Shown here: in pieces, positions 1 through 8,908 of the stretch
Numbering within the stretch: position 1 is the stretch's first letter
Layout of the letters: each line of letters opens with the position of its first letter
Assembly (NCBI GenBank): GCA_001304215.1
Contig: LJVB01000002.1
Coordinates: forward strand, 1-47,980
Length of the DNA stretch: 47,980 bases
Direction of reading: 5' to 3'
Source of the DNA: Acidithiobacillales bacterium SM1_46
GTDB lineage: Bacteria; Pseudomonadota; Gammaproteobacteria; Acidiferrobacterales; Sulfurifustaceae
Notes under the pieces: generated by a model
Told to the model about the DNA's origin: nothing
Database searches by the model: none
What the model saw: only the letters and a program-made list of their open reading frames with translations
Translations under genes and position numbers: made by a program

Positions 1-806
1 AGGGGCTCTAGCACGATTTCGTCAACTAGCCCGAGACGCTGCAGACTCTGTGCCGTGATACCCATTGCTTCCGCGGCCTCGGATGCCTTCTCGGCAGATC
101 GCCACAGGATCGAGGCGCAACCCTCCGGAGAGATCACCGAATAGGTGGAATACTGCAACATCATGAGATGATCACATACGCCGATGGCGAGCGCGCCACC
201 TGATCCACCTTCTCCAATCACCGCTCCGATCACCGGCGTGCGCAAGGCGGCCATGACGTAGAGACTTCGCGCGATTGCCTCGCTCTGTCCACGTTCTTCT
301 GCCCCCACCCCGGGATATGCCCCAGGCGTGTCAATCAAGGTCACAAGGGGCAAATGGAAACGCTCGGCAAGCTGCATCAGACGCATGGCTTTGCGGTAGC
401 CCTCGGGCCGTGGCATGCCAAAGTTGCGCCGCACCTTCTCACGTGTATCACGCCCCTTCTGGTGCCCGATAACTACAATCGGTTGATCGTCCAGGCGCGC
501 CAGACCGCCCACGATTGCCGCGTCGTCGGAAAATGCCCGGTCACCATGCAACTCCTGAAAATCCGTGCAAATACTGGCAATGTAGTCGAGCGTATACGGC
601 CGCAGCGGATGACGCGCCAACTGGGAAATCTGCCAAGGCGTGAGCGAATGGAAAATTGATTCCGTGAGCTTGCGGCTCTTGGCCTGCAAGCGGTGGATTT
701 CCTCGTTAATGTTAAGATCCTTGCCACCGCCCGCATAGCGCAGGGCCTCAATCTTGGACTCCAGATCCGCGATTGACTGCTCAAAATCGAGATAATTCTG
801 GTTCAT
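1..806 (-). CDS. accA: Acetyl-CoA carboxylase carboxyltransferase subunit alpha (3' end cut by window)
   Basis: AccA pairs with AccD to form the cytoplasmic carboxyltransferase that moves the carboxyl group from biotin-BCCP to acetyl-CoA, giving malonyl-CoA for fatty acid synthesis. Translation from the ATG at 806 gives about 268 residues beginning [20 protein letters not shown], with the family stretches [25 protein letters not shown] and the acyl-CoA-binding region [16 protein letters not shown] followed by [11 protein letters not shown]. The family is about 317 residues, so roughly 50 C-terminal residues lie left of base 1. It lies 6 bp downstream of the dnaE stop on the same strand, the usual dnaE-accA pairing, and is probably co-transcribed with it. 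Confidence 0.97.
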   Translation of the reverse strand, partial: MNQNYLDFEQSIADLESKIEALRYAGGGKDLNINEEIHRLQAKSRKLTESIFHSLTPWQISQLARHPLRPYTLDYIASICTDFQELHGDRAFSDDAAIVGGLARLDDQPIVVIGHQKGRDTREKVRRNFGMPRPEGYRKAMRLMQLAERFHLPLVTLIDTPGAYPGVGAEERGQSEAIARSLYVMAALRTPVIGAVIGEGGSGGALAIGVCDHLMMLQYSTYSVISPEGCASILWRSAEKASEAAEAMGITAQSLQRLGLVDEIVLEP

Positions 807-812
807 TTCGCT

Positions 813-3800
813 CTAGTCGCGATATTCAACGCGGACATGTCCATCGCCGGCAAGCCGTAGCAATCGCTCCAACACAGCGGTTGTCGGCTGGACTCGCCAA
901 TCATCACCGAGCGCAATCTCCGCCTCGGCGCTACGGCCCCGATAGTTAAGAAACACCGGACAAGCCCCACGGACGGCCGGTGCCAAGATTTCGCCAAGCT
1001 CAGCCACGAATCCGTTGCCAGCCTGTTCCTCATCCACATCAATAACAAGCCGCCGACTAAAGGCGGCTCGTGCATTATCCATATTATAGAGTTTCTCGGC
1101 CGACATTTTGAACCCGCCAGTATACTCGTCCACACTCACCTGACCCTCGACGACTAGCAGACTGTCCTTCGCCAAGAGTTCCCGTGAGCCATTGAAGAGA
1201 TCCGAGAACACCGCCAGCTCAAGCCGACCAGTGCGGTCGTCCAGGGTAACGAATGCCATACGATCGCCCCGGCGGGTCTGCATGGTCCGGATGGCGACGA
1301 CCAGGCCGGCGACCACCACTGTGCTCTCGCGCGTCGGCTTGAGCTCCGCGATCGTACCGTGGGTTATTTTCGCCAGCTCTTCAGCGTATCGCTCGATGGG
1401 ATGGCCAGTGAGGTAGAGCCCGAGGGTTTCCTTCTCCCCCTCCAGGCGCAACTCGTCCGTCCACTCCGGAGTCTCAACATAGTGCTGCACCACGTCAATT
1501 GGCGCGCCTCCGCCGCCGAACAAGTCTGACTGCCCGGCCGCATGGTCACGCGAATGCTGCTCGGCAGTACTCAGTGCCGCGCCGAGAGAGGCCATTAGGG
1601 CCGCACGATGGGTGCCGAGGCTGTCCAGTGCCCCCGCCTTAACAAGTGATTCGAGCACTCGTCGATTGACTTTGCGAAGATCGATGCGCCGACAAAGATC
1701 GAACAAGTCCCGATAGGTACCGTCATTGCGGCGTGGCTCGAGAATGGCATCGATCGCCGCCTGCCCAAGACCTTTGATCGCCCCTAACCCATACAGGATG
1801 GTCTGTCCGTCCAGTGGCACGAAAGCATATTCACACCGATTGACATCCGGCGGCGGCAGGATGAGCCCCATGTCCCGACACTCGGCGATCATCGTGACGA
1901 CCTTGTCGGTTTTGTCCATATCAGCCGACAACACCGCTGCCATGAACCCGGCCGGATAGTGCGCCTTGAGCCACGCCGTCTGATAGGCGATCAGCGCATA
2001 GGCCACCGAGTGCGAACGATTGAATCCATAGCCGGCGAACTTCTCGATCAGATTGAAAATATCCTCCGCCAGCTTGGGACTCACACCGTTTTGTGTGGCG
2101 CCATGGACAAAGCCTTCACGTTGTTTGGCCATCTCCTCCGGCTTCTTCTTGCCCATCGCGCGCCGCAACAGATCCGCCCGCCCGAGCGTATAGCCCGACA
2201 GAACCCGAGCGATCTGCATGGCCTGTTCCTGATAAAGTATGACGCCATAGGTCGGCCTAAGAATCGGCTCGAGACTCGGGTGCGGATACTTGATGGCGGC
2301 GCGCCCGTGCTTGCGATTAATAAAATCATCCACCATTCCCGACTGCAGCGGTCCTGGCCGAAAGAGCGCCACCAGCGCCACGATTTCCTCGAAATTGTCC
2401 GGCTGCAGGCGCTGGATAAGCTCCTTCATGCCGCGCGACTCCAACTGGAACAGCGCCGTGGTACGGCAGGACTTGAGCAACCGGAAGGTCTCGGCATCAT
2501 CCAGCGGGATTTCTTCGATCGATAGCGGCGTCTTGTCGGCACTGGCCCGCTCGCGATTAATAATCTGCACCGCGCGGTCGATTACCGTCAGGTTGCGCAG
2601 ACCCAAGAAATCGAACTTGACGAGCCCGATCGCCTCGACATCGATCATGTCCAGCTGGGTAACGAATTGCCGGCTTCCCTGTTCACAGAAGAGCGGCATG
2701 AAATCGGTCAGAGCGCTTGGTGCAATCACCACGCCCGCAGCATGCTTGCCGGCGCTGCGCGCAACTCCTTCGAGCGTGCGGGCCGTATCGATCAACGCGC
2801 GCACATCCTCTTCCTTGTCATACCGCTCACGTAGCAGCGGCTCTTGCTCCAGCGCCCGATCGAGCGTCATATCAAGCTCGTGCGGAATCAGTTTGGCAAG
2901 CTTGTCAACGTATCCGTACGGGTGATCAAGCGCGCGCCCAACATCCCGCACTACCGCCTTGGCCGCCATGGTACCGTGGGTAATGATCTGGCAGACCTTC
3001 TCGGCACCGTAACGCTCCGTTACGTAACCAATCACGCGATCACGACCCTCAATGCAGAAATCAATATCGAAATCGGGTAGCGACACCCGCTCCGGATTGA
3101 GAAACCGCTCGAACAGCAGATCGTATTTGATCGGGTCGAGCGCCGTAATTCCAAGACACCAGGCAACGAGGGAACCAGCACCCGATCCGCGACCTGGACC
3201 AACAGGTACACCGTTCGCGCGTGCCCACTGGATGAAGTCCGCGACAATGAGGAAGTAGCCAGCGAAACCCATCTGCACAATTACCGAGAGCTCATGATCA
3301 AGTCGCTCCTGGTAACGTCCGTGCTCGGTGGGCAAGACATGAACAAGCCTCGTGGAAAGCCCCGCACTGGCGTTCGCACGCAGCACTTCGTCGATCGGTG
3401 CTCCCTCGGATACCGGGTAGGCGGGCAGGTAGTAGATTCCAAACTGCAGCGAAAAATTGCAGCGTTGTGCGATCGCGTAAGTATTCTCGATCGCTTCGGG
3501 AATGTCTGCGAACAGCTCAGTCATCTCCGCACTCGATCGAAAGTATTGTTGTGGCGTGTAGCGACGCGGGCGTCTCGCGTCGGTCAGTACTCGGCCATCC
3601 TGGATGCAGACGCGCACTTCATGCGCCTCGTACTCTTCCGGCGCAAGAAACATCACCGGATTAGTCGCCACTACTGGTAGCCCGAGACGGGTGCCGAGAT
3701 CCACGGCCAGATGGTTATAGTCCTCCTGAAAGGGCTGCCCCGTGCGCTGCAGTTCAAGGTAATAGCGGCCTCCGAACCAGGCGGCATACTCCGTTGCCAG

Positions 3801-4256
3801 CCCCTCTGCTCCGACGGCATTTCCCGATAGAAGCGCCTGACCTACGTCCCCCTCTTGGGCACCTGACAACACCAGCAAACCCTCCCCGCTTCCCTGCAAC
3901 CACTCGCGCGCGACGCAAGCCCGACCTGCGTGCTGTCCGTCTGCGTAGGCGCGAGTCAGAAGCGCGCACAACGAACGGTAGCCAACGAGATCTTGGCATA
4001 AGGCGGTGAAGCGAAACGGCTTGTTCGGATCTGCTGCGTTGCTCAGCCACAGATCGGCCCCGATGATGGGTTTAATCCCGGTGGCCACCGCCGCCTTGTA
4101 GAACTTCACGAGACCGAACACGTTGGCCAGATCGGTCAGTGCCACGGCCGGCATGCCCTGGCTGCGCGCCATTTTTGCCAGCGCATCGAGACGAACGATG
4201 CCGTCAGCGAGCGAGAACTCGGAGTGGACGCGCAAATGAATAAACGGTGATGCCAC
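813..4256 (-). CDS. dnaE: DNA polymerase III alpha subunit
   Basis: Catalytic subunit of the replicative polymerase. At 1147 residues it has the usual DnaE length. The N-terminal PHP domain starts HLRVHSEFSLADG; the C-family polymerase core carries the catalytic aspartates in PDFDIDF (residues 394-400) and the nucleotide-binding segment PVGPGRGSGAGSLVAW (about 351-366). A helix-hairpin-helix region (GLGAIKGLG) and a C-terminal OB fold (VVVAGLVVAIRTMQTRRG) follow. The start is a GTG at 4256; no strong Shine-Dalgarno sequence precedes it. The 118-bp gap to rnhB is AT-rich, contains the palindrome AGAATATTCT (4343-4352) and may hold a promoter, but no clear -35/-10 pair was found. accA follows 6 bp after its stop. 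Confidence 0.97.
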   Translation of the reverse strand: MASPFIHLRVHSEFSLADGIVRLDALAKMARSQGMPAVALTDLANVFGLVKFYKAAVATGIKPIIGADLWLSNAADPNKPFRFTALCQDLVGYRSLCALLTRAYADGQHAGRACVAREWLQGSGEGLLVLSGAQEGDVGQALLSGNAVGAEGLATEYAAWFGGRYYLELQRTGQPFQEDYNHLAVDLGTRLGLPVVATNPVMFLAPEEYEAHEVRVCIQDGRVLTDARRPRRYTPQQYFRSSAEMTELFADIPEAIENTYAIAQRCNFSLQFGIYYLPAYPVSEGAPIDEVLRANASAGLSTRLVHVLPTEHGRYQERLDHELSVIVQMGFAGYFLIVADFIQWARANGVPVGPGRGSGAGSLVAWCLGITALDPIKYDLLFERFLNPERVSLPDFDIDFCIEGRDRVIGYVTERYGAEKVCQIITHGTMAAKAVVRDVGRALDHPYGYVDKLAKLIPHELDMTLDRALEQEPLLRERYDKEEDVRALIDTARTLEGVARSAGKHAAGVVIAPSALTDFMPLFCEQGSRQFVTQLDMIDVEAIGLVKFDFLGLRNLTVIDRAVQIINRERASADKTPLSIEEIPLDDAETFRLLKSCRTTALFQLESRGMKELIQRLQPDNFEEIVALVALFRPGPLQSGMVDDFINRKHGRAAIKYPHPSLEPILRPTYGVILYQEQAMQIARVLSGYTLGRADLLRRAMGKKKPEEMAKQREGFVHGATQNGVSPKLAEDIFNLIEKFAGYGFNRSHSVAYALIAYQTAWLKAHYPAGFMAAVLSADMDKTDKVVTMIAECRDMGLILPPPDVNRCEYAFVPLDGQTILYGLGAIKGLGQAAIDAILEPRRNDGTYRDLFDLCRRIDLRKVNRRVLESLVKAGALDSLGTHRAALMASLGAALSTAEQHSRDHAAGQSDLFGGGGAPIDVVQHYVETPEWTDELRLEGEKETLGLYLTGHPIERYAEELAKITHGTIAELKPTRESTVVVAGLVVAIRTMQTRRGDRMAFVTLDDRTGRLELAVFSDLFNGSRELLAKDSLLVVEGQVSVDEYTGGFKMSAEKLYNMDNARAAFSRRLVIDVDEEQAGNGFVAELGEILAPAVRGACPVFLNYRGRSAEAEIALGDDWRVQPTTAVLERLLRLAGDGHVRVEYRD

Positions 4257-4374
4257 GATGCTATTTCTACCAAATTCCGTCGGGCATCATAGCCGCCCGC
4301 CAACCCAAAATTTCGACCTCAAACTATCTCGATACGAACTAAAGAATATTCTATAACCCGCTGTTTTTATGTAT

Positions 4375-4962
4375 CTATCTATCGTTCCTTCGAACGGGGG
4401 CGAAGCTGCGTCGATGCACGTCGCTCACACCAAGCTTGCGCAAGGCCAGCAAGTGCTGCTTCGTGGGATAACCCTTGTGTATAGCGAACCCGTACCCCGG
4501 ATAGCGATCGTCCAGCTCCAACATTTCGTGGTCGCGCGCGACCTTTGCAAGAATGGATGCCGCCGAAATCTCCGCTACGGTGGCATCACCTCGCACGATT
4601 GCCCTGACTTCGCACGCAACCGAGGGCGCTCGGTTACCATCAACCAGAACCAGCGTCGGCTGGACAGCAAGTCGGGTAACCGCACGCGACATCGCTAGCA
4701 GGGACGCCTGAAGGATGTTGAGCTGGTCGATCTCCTCGACTTCTGCGCGCCCGAGAGACCAGGCAATCACGTGTGTCCGCAACTGTTCGGCTAGCGCCTC
4801 GCGACGAGATGGACTCAGTATTTTCGAATCGGCAAGACCCCGAATTGGGCGTTCCGGATCCAAAATAACCGCGGCTGCCACCACCGGCCCGGCGAGGGGC
4901 CCCCGCCCCGCTTCATCCACGCCTGCACAAATCACCCTACCCGATTGCGCTCTCGCTAGCAC
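4375..4962 (-). CDS. rnhB: Ribonuclease HII
   Basis: Cleaves RNA in RNA-DNA hybrids, including single misincorporated ribonucleotides. The 195-residue protein has the RNase HII signature [12 protein letters not shown] with acidic residues D16 and E17, then D108 in LVDGN and D126 in [10 protein letters not shown], matching the four metal-binding carboxylates of the family; [13 protein letters not shown] follows. The GTG start at 4962 directly abuts the lpxB stop codon (TAG then GTG), so translation is probably coupled to lpxB. The lpxB-rnhB-dnaE order is common in gammaproteobacteria. Confidence 0.96.
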   Translation of the reverse strand: MLARAQSGRVICAGVDEAGRGPLAGPVVAAAVILDPERPIRGLADSKILSPSRREALAEQLRTHVIAWSLGRAEVEEIDQLNILQASLLAMSRAVTRLAVQPTLVLVDGNRAPSVACEVRAIVRGDATVAEISAASILAKVARDHEMLELDDRYPGYGFAIHKGYPTKQHLLALRKLGVSDVHRRSFAPVRRNDR

Positions 4963-6126
4963 CTATTGCTGCCCCTGAATGAGCCGCGCGACCGCTGCCG
5001 CCGCACGCTGGCTCGCATTTCTCCCAAGCTTTCTACGGATTCCGGAGAGCACACGCGCGACCTGGCGTGCCTTCGCTGGACGAAACAGGTATCCTTCCAG
5101 CGCGGGGCCAATTTGCTCGGTGACCGCTTGCTCCTGGAGAAACTCTGGAACCACGCGTCGACCCAATATGATGTTTGGCAGGGCAAAATCCCTGATGTGC
5201 GCCATCAACCGCACGAGCTGCGACGACAACCACCCAACACGGTAGGTCACGACCATCGGCTTACAGAGAAGGCCTGCCTCAAGTGTGGCCGTTCCGGAAG
5301 CCAGCAACACTGCGTCGGCCGCGGCCATCGCCTCCCGCGCCTTGCCAACCAGGAGTGTAACTGGCAGCTTCTCGGCTCCCTGTTTCAGAATCTCCCTTTC
5401 GAAGCGCGCACGCGCTCTAATGTTGGTAAACGCCGCAACGAACCTGAGCTCGGGATGTCGGGCATGCAGCCACCGCGCAGTCTCCACAAACAGACCAGAG
5501 TGACGCGTCAGCTCACCGTGCCGACTCCCCGGAAGGAGCGCCAGCACCTTCTTGCCTAGCGGAATTCCCAATTGTCGACGGAACATTGCGACACTGTAGC
5601 GGGCGGGAATTCGCTGGGTGATCGGATGGCCGACGAATGTCACTGGCACATGTTCGCCGCGATAGAACCTGGCCTCAAATGGAAATAACGTGAGCATATG
5701 ATCCACGGCGCGGTGAATCGTGCGAATACGCCATCTACGCCAAGCCCAGACCTGCGGGCTGACATATTGAACGGTCCGAATCCCGGCTTCTTTCAGCCGT
5801 TCCTCCAGACCGATATTAAAGTCCGGCGCATCGATACCAATGAAGAGATCGAACTGGTGGCGCGTGAAATGCTGAACAAGCTTCCGACGCATCCGCAACA
5901 ACGCGGGCAGGCGCGACACGACACCGAATCCGACGACCGACAGCATTTCCATCGGGTAGAGGCTGACACAGCCTTCGTCCTGCATGTGCGGACCCGCCAC
6001 GCCCTCGAAGCGGGCGCCCGGCAAAATCTTTTTTAGCTCGCGAATCAGCGCAGCACCCAGCAAATCGCCGGACACCTCACCGGCCACGATCCCGATTCGG
6101 ACACGCGTGCGGGAACTCTTTGACAC
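4963..6126 (-). CDS. lpxB: Lipid-A-disaccharide synthase
   Basis: Inner-membrane-associated GT19 glycosyltransferase that joins UDP-2,3-diacylglucosamine and lipid X to form the lipid A disaccharide. The 387-residue sequence begins with the family motif IGIVAGEVSGDLLGA, followed by FEGVAGPHM, a conserved FIGIDAPDFN segment, YVSPQVWAWR and VGHP; the C-terminal half has LLPGSRHGEL and the sugar-nucleotide region ASGTATLEA. The start is GTG at 6126, overlapping the lpxA stop by one base. It sits in the lpxD-fabZ-lpxA-lpxB cluster. Confidence 0.97.
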   Translation of the reverse strand: MSKSSRTRVRIGIVAGEVSGDLLGAALIRELKKILPGARFEGVAGPHMQDEGCVSLYPMEMLSVVGFGVVSRLPALLRMRRKLVQHFTRHQFDLFIGIDAPDFNIGLEERLKEAGIRTVQYVSPQVWAWRRWRIRTIHRAVDHMLTLFPFEARFYRGEHVPVTFVGHPITQRIPARYSVAMFRRQLGIPLGKKVLALLPGSRHGELTRHSGLFVETARWLHARHPELRFVAAFTNIRARARFEREILKQGAEKLPVTLLVGKAREAMAAADAVLLASGTATLEAGLLCKPMVVTYRVGWLSSQLVRLMAHIRDFALPNIILGRRVVPEFLQEQAVTEQIGPALEGYLFRPAKARQVARVLSGIRRKLGRNASQRAAAAVARLIQGQQ

Positions 6127-6896
6127 TATCGCACGATGCCACGTTCGGATGCCCGGAGAAAGGCAACCAAGTCAACTACCGGTGGAGAAGTCTTGCCGAG
6201 TTCCTCAAGCCGCTGGATCGCCTCCTCCAGCAACAATCCGGACTTGTACAGAATCTTGTAGGCACGCCGAAGCGTCAGAATGGACTCATCACTGAACTGC
6301 CGACGCTTCAATCCGCGTGTATTGAGCCCATGCGGCTGCGCACCATACCCGGACGTCATTACATACGGTGGGACATCCTTGAATACCATCGTCTTGCCGG
6401 CGGTCATACAGTGCGCGCCCAATCGACAGAACTGATGGACTGCCGTCAGGCCTCCCAATACCGCATGGTCACCCACTACTACGTGTCCGCCGAGCGTCAC
6501 GGCATTGGCCAGAATGGTATGATTTCCGACCTCGCAATCGTGCGCAACATGCACGTACGCCATCACGAAATTGTCATTGCCAATCCGGGTAACGCCGGTT
6601 CCCGCAGCGCTGCCACGATTGAGCGTGACATACTCGCGGACTACGTTCCGGTCGCCTATCTCGAGCCGGGTGATTTCTCCGCGAAAGGCTTTGTGTTGAG
6701 GGCGCTCACCAATCGAGGCGAACTGAAATATCTGGTTGTCGCGGCCGATGCGCGTTGGCCCCGACAGCACGACATGCGGTCCAATCCAGGTTCCATCACC
6801 AATTTCGACTTCCGGCCCGATGATACTATAGGCGCCGACCGCGACACCGGAGCACAACCTGGCCTCTTTATCGATGATCGCCGTCGGATGGATCAC
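6126..6896 (-). CDS. lpxA: UDP-N-acetylglucosamine O-acyltransferase (LpxA)
   Basis: First committed step of lipid A synthesis: transfers a 3-hydroxyacyl chain from ACP to UDP-GlcNAc. It is a left-handed beta-helix protein of hexapeptide repeats such as [10 protein letters not shown] and [16 protein letters not shown]; the catalytic base is expected at H119 (VAHDCEVGN). The open frame runs upstream to 6938 inside fabZ, but a GTG at 6896 gives [14 protein letters not shown], the N-terminus typical of many LpxA proteins, and makes a 4-bp GTGA overlap with the fabZ stop. That start (256 residues) is preferred although no clear Shine-Dalgarno sequence precedes it; translation is likely coupled to fabZ. 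Confidence 0.95.
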   Translation of the reverse strand: MIHPTAIIDKEARLCSGVAVGAYSIIGPEVEIGDGTWIGPHVVLSGPTRIGRDNQIFQFASIGERPQHKAFRGEITRLEIGDRNVVREYVTLNRGSAAGTGVTRIGNDNFVMAYVHVAHDCEVGNHTILANAVTLGGHVVVGDHAVLGGLTAVHQFCRLGAHCMTAGKTMVFKDVPPYVMTSGYGAQPHGLNTRGLKRRQFSDESILTLRRAYKILYKSGLLLEEAIQRLEELGKTSPPVVDLVAFLRASERGIVR

Positions 6897-7336
6897 GGTA
6901 TTTCGCGCGATGCACACATGATGTCGGCCGTGGCACACACCTCCTCGCCCACCAGGGCCTCACAAGCAAACATCCAGATACCCTTCATGCGGCGTTTCAA
7001 CGCAGTCTTAAGCAATAACTGGTCTCCCGGTTCAACCGGTCGCTTGAATCGCGCCCGGTCGATTCCAACAAAATAGTAAAGGGTGTTGGGATTCGGCTCC
7101 ATTCCAAGTACCTGAAAGGCATGAATGAGGCTCGCCTGAGCCAGCGCCTCCACAATCAACACGCCTGGCATCACCGGCCGCTTGGGAAAATGCCCGACAA
7201 AAAAGGGCTCGTTAACAGTTACATTCTTGATTGCCGTAAGAGACGTTTCGCTGGACTCGATGACCCGATCAACCAGCAAAAACGGATAGCGATGCGGCAG
7301 GTAACGCAACACCTCATGGATATCAATCTGGCTCAC
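6893..7336 (-). CDS. fabZ: 3-hydroxyacyl-ACP dehydratase FabZ
   Basis: Dehydrates 3-hydroxyacyl-ACP in fatty acid elongation, balancing use of 3-hydroxymyristoyl-ACP by LpxA and LpxD. The hot-dog fold shows [13 protein letters not shown], the catalytic His in [13 protein letters not shown] (H49) and the acidic partner in IVEALAQ (E63). The frame extends to 7363, but the GTG at 7336 is preceded 7 nt upstream by GGGAGG and gives [16 protein letters not shown], a standard N-terminus (147 residues). This start lies 14 bp inside the lpxD 3' end. The stop overlaps lpxA by 4 bp. Confidence 0.96.
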   Translation of the reverse strand: MSQIDIHEVLRYLPHRYPFLLVDRVIESSETSLTAIKNVTVNEPFFVGHFPKRPVMPGVLIVEALAQASLIHAFQVLGMEPNPNTLYYFVGIDRARFKRPVEPGDQLLLKTALKRRMKGIWMFACEALVGEEVCATADIMCASREIP

Positions 7337-8369
7337 TGTGAATCCTCCCGGAAATCTCTTCAATTTGTTTTTCGATACGCCTCAGGCGATCGGCCATCTC
7401 GTCCAGTTTTCTAAGGCGCGCGGCATTGCGCCGCCAGAGTTCCGCCGGCTCCGCCTTGATGCTCGAGGAGTAGACTCCCGGTTTCGTGATGGAACTCGCC
7501 ACGAGTGAGGTCCCGAGTACCGTGACGTCGTCCGTGATTTCGAGGTGGCCCGCTACGCCGACTTGCCCCCCCAGCGCGCACCGCCGCCCGATGACAGCGC
7601 TCCCGGCAATGCCGACACAACCTGCAATCGCGGTATTTTCGCCAATTCGCACGTTGTGAGCAACCTGTACCAGATTGTCGATCTTGACGCCGTCACCGAT
7701 GACGGTGTCGTCGATCGCCCCGCGATCGACGGTGGTGTTTGCTCCGATTTCAACGTTCCGTCCGATTACAACTCGTCCGAGCTGTGGCACCTTGACCCAT
7801 CGCGCACCATCGCGTGCATATCCAAATCCATCCGAACCGATCACTACACCGGGCCAAACGATGCAGTCCTCCCCTACCACGCAATGATGCAGAACACTGA
7901 CACGCTCCACCAAACGCGTTCGAGATCCGACGCGAGTGCTCTCGCCGACGTAACAACCTGGACCAATGTAAGCCCCGGCCTCGACTATCGCATGCGCCTC
8001 GACCACCGCAAGTGGTCCAACCCACGCCGTCGGAGCTACGGTAGCCATGGAATCAACTGATGCGCTGGCATGAATTCCATGAGGCATGACTTCCGGCGGG
8101 AACAGCAGGTTCGCAGCGCGGGCAAACGCCACGTGGGGATTGTCGACGATGAGCGCATTTCCGTCGAAATGGCCCGCGTCGGTCACAGAAATGAGAAGCG
8201 CTCCTGGCCGCGCGCTCTCGAGCAGTTTGAGATACTTGCGCTCGGCGACGAAACTCAGATCGCCCGGACCCGCGCGCTCCGGCGCAGCGACGCCAGTGAT
8301 TTCCAGGGCACCGTCTCCGCGCAGTTGAGCGCCCAGTTGCGTGGCGAGCTCAGCGAGGAGGATGCCCAT
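7323..8369 (-). CDS. lpxD: UDP-3-O-(3-hydroxyacyl)glucosamine N-acyltransferase
   Basis: Third step of lipid A synthesis: N-acylates UDP-3-O-acyl-glucosamine. The 348-residue protein has an N-terminal uridine-binding domain (about residues 1-100), a long run of hexapeptide repeats forming a left-handed beta-helix, and the expected catalytic histidine H238 in [17 protein letters not shown]; the C-terminus is a charged helix ([18 protein letters not shown]). The frame stays open to 8456, but the ATG at 8369 ([14 protein letters not shown]) fits the family and lies 4 bp after the skp stop. Confidence 0.96.
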   Translation of the reverse strand: MGILLAELATQLGAQLRGDGALEITGVAAPERAGPGDLSFVAERKYLKLLESARPGALLISVTDAGHFDGNALIVDNPHVAFARAANLLFPPEVMPHGIHASASVDSMATVAPTAWVGPLAVVEAHAIVEAGAYIGPGCYVGESTRVGSRTRLVERVSVLHHCVVGEDCIVWPGVVIGSDGFGYARDGARWVKVPQLGRVVIGRNVEIGANTTVDRGAIDDTVIGDGVKIDNLVQVAHNVRIGENTAIAGCVGIAGSAVIGRRCALGGQVGVAGHLEITDDVTVLGTSLVASSITKPGVYSSSIKAEPAELWRRNAARLRKLDEMADRLRRIEKQIEEISGRIHSEPD

Positions 8370-8373
8370 GGGG

Positions 8374-8889
8374 TTAGGGGGCTGCCTTCTTGCCCAGTTT
8401 GCGCAGGACCTTTTCCGTGATGTCGGTCCTCGGACCGGCGTACAACACGCCCTCATTTAGCACGAGGTCATACGCCTCCTGCTTGGCGAGTTCGGCGATG
8501 GCGCGCTGCACGAGCTTCTGAAGCGAAGCGAGTTCTTCGTTACGCCTCAGATTGTAGTCTTCGCGAAACTCCTGGGTAGCTCGCCGCAGATCGCGCTTCA
8601 AGCTGTTCAATTCCTGCTCACGCGCTCGTCGCTCCGTATCCTTGACGACCAACGCGTTCTTTTGCAGGTCCTCCTCTATGTGCTTGATGCGCCCCTGCAG
8701 CTCAACAAGCTTCCTGTCCCGTGGGCCAAACTCGGCCTCCAGTTTCTTGAGCGCGGCCGCCGCCTGCGGTGCCTCTTCGATCACCTTGACAGCATTGACA
8801 TAGCCAATCTTGACATCCGCTCCAAACGCCGCCGGCCATGTTGCCAGCATGGCAAGCCCGAGAATCAGCTTCTTCAAATCCAGCCTCAC
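8374..8889 (-). CDS. skp: Periplasmic chaperone Skp/OmpH family
   Basis: Skp binds unfolded outer-membrane proteins in the periplasm and delivers them to the BAM complex. The sequence has a signal peptide ([20 protein letters not shown]), then [19 protein letters not shown], a long charged coiled-coil (the tentacle helices) and a C-terminal beta segment. Two starts are possible: an ATG at 8904 with no Shine-Dalgarno sequence, and a GTG at 8889 preceded by AGGAAGG 5 nt upstream; the GTG gives a more usual signal peptide (171 residues) and is preferred. The gene directly follows bamA, the standard bamA-skp-lpxD order. Confidence 0.93.
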   Translation of the reverse strand: MRLDLKKLILGLAMLATWPAAFGADVKIGYVNAVKVIEEAPQAAAALKKLEAEFGPRDRKLVELQGRIKHIEEDLQKNALVVKDTERRAREQELNSLKRDLRRATQEFREDYNLRRNEELASLQKLVQRAIAELAKQEAYDLVLNEGVLYAGPRTDITEKVLRKLGKKAAP

Positions 8890-8908
8890 AACTTCCTTCC
8901 TCATGTAA

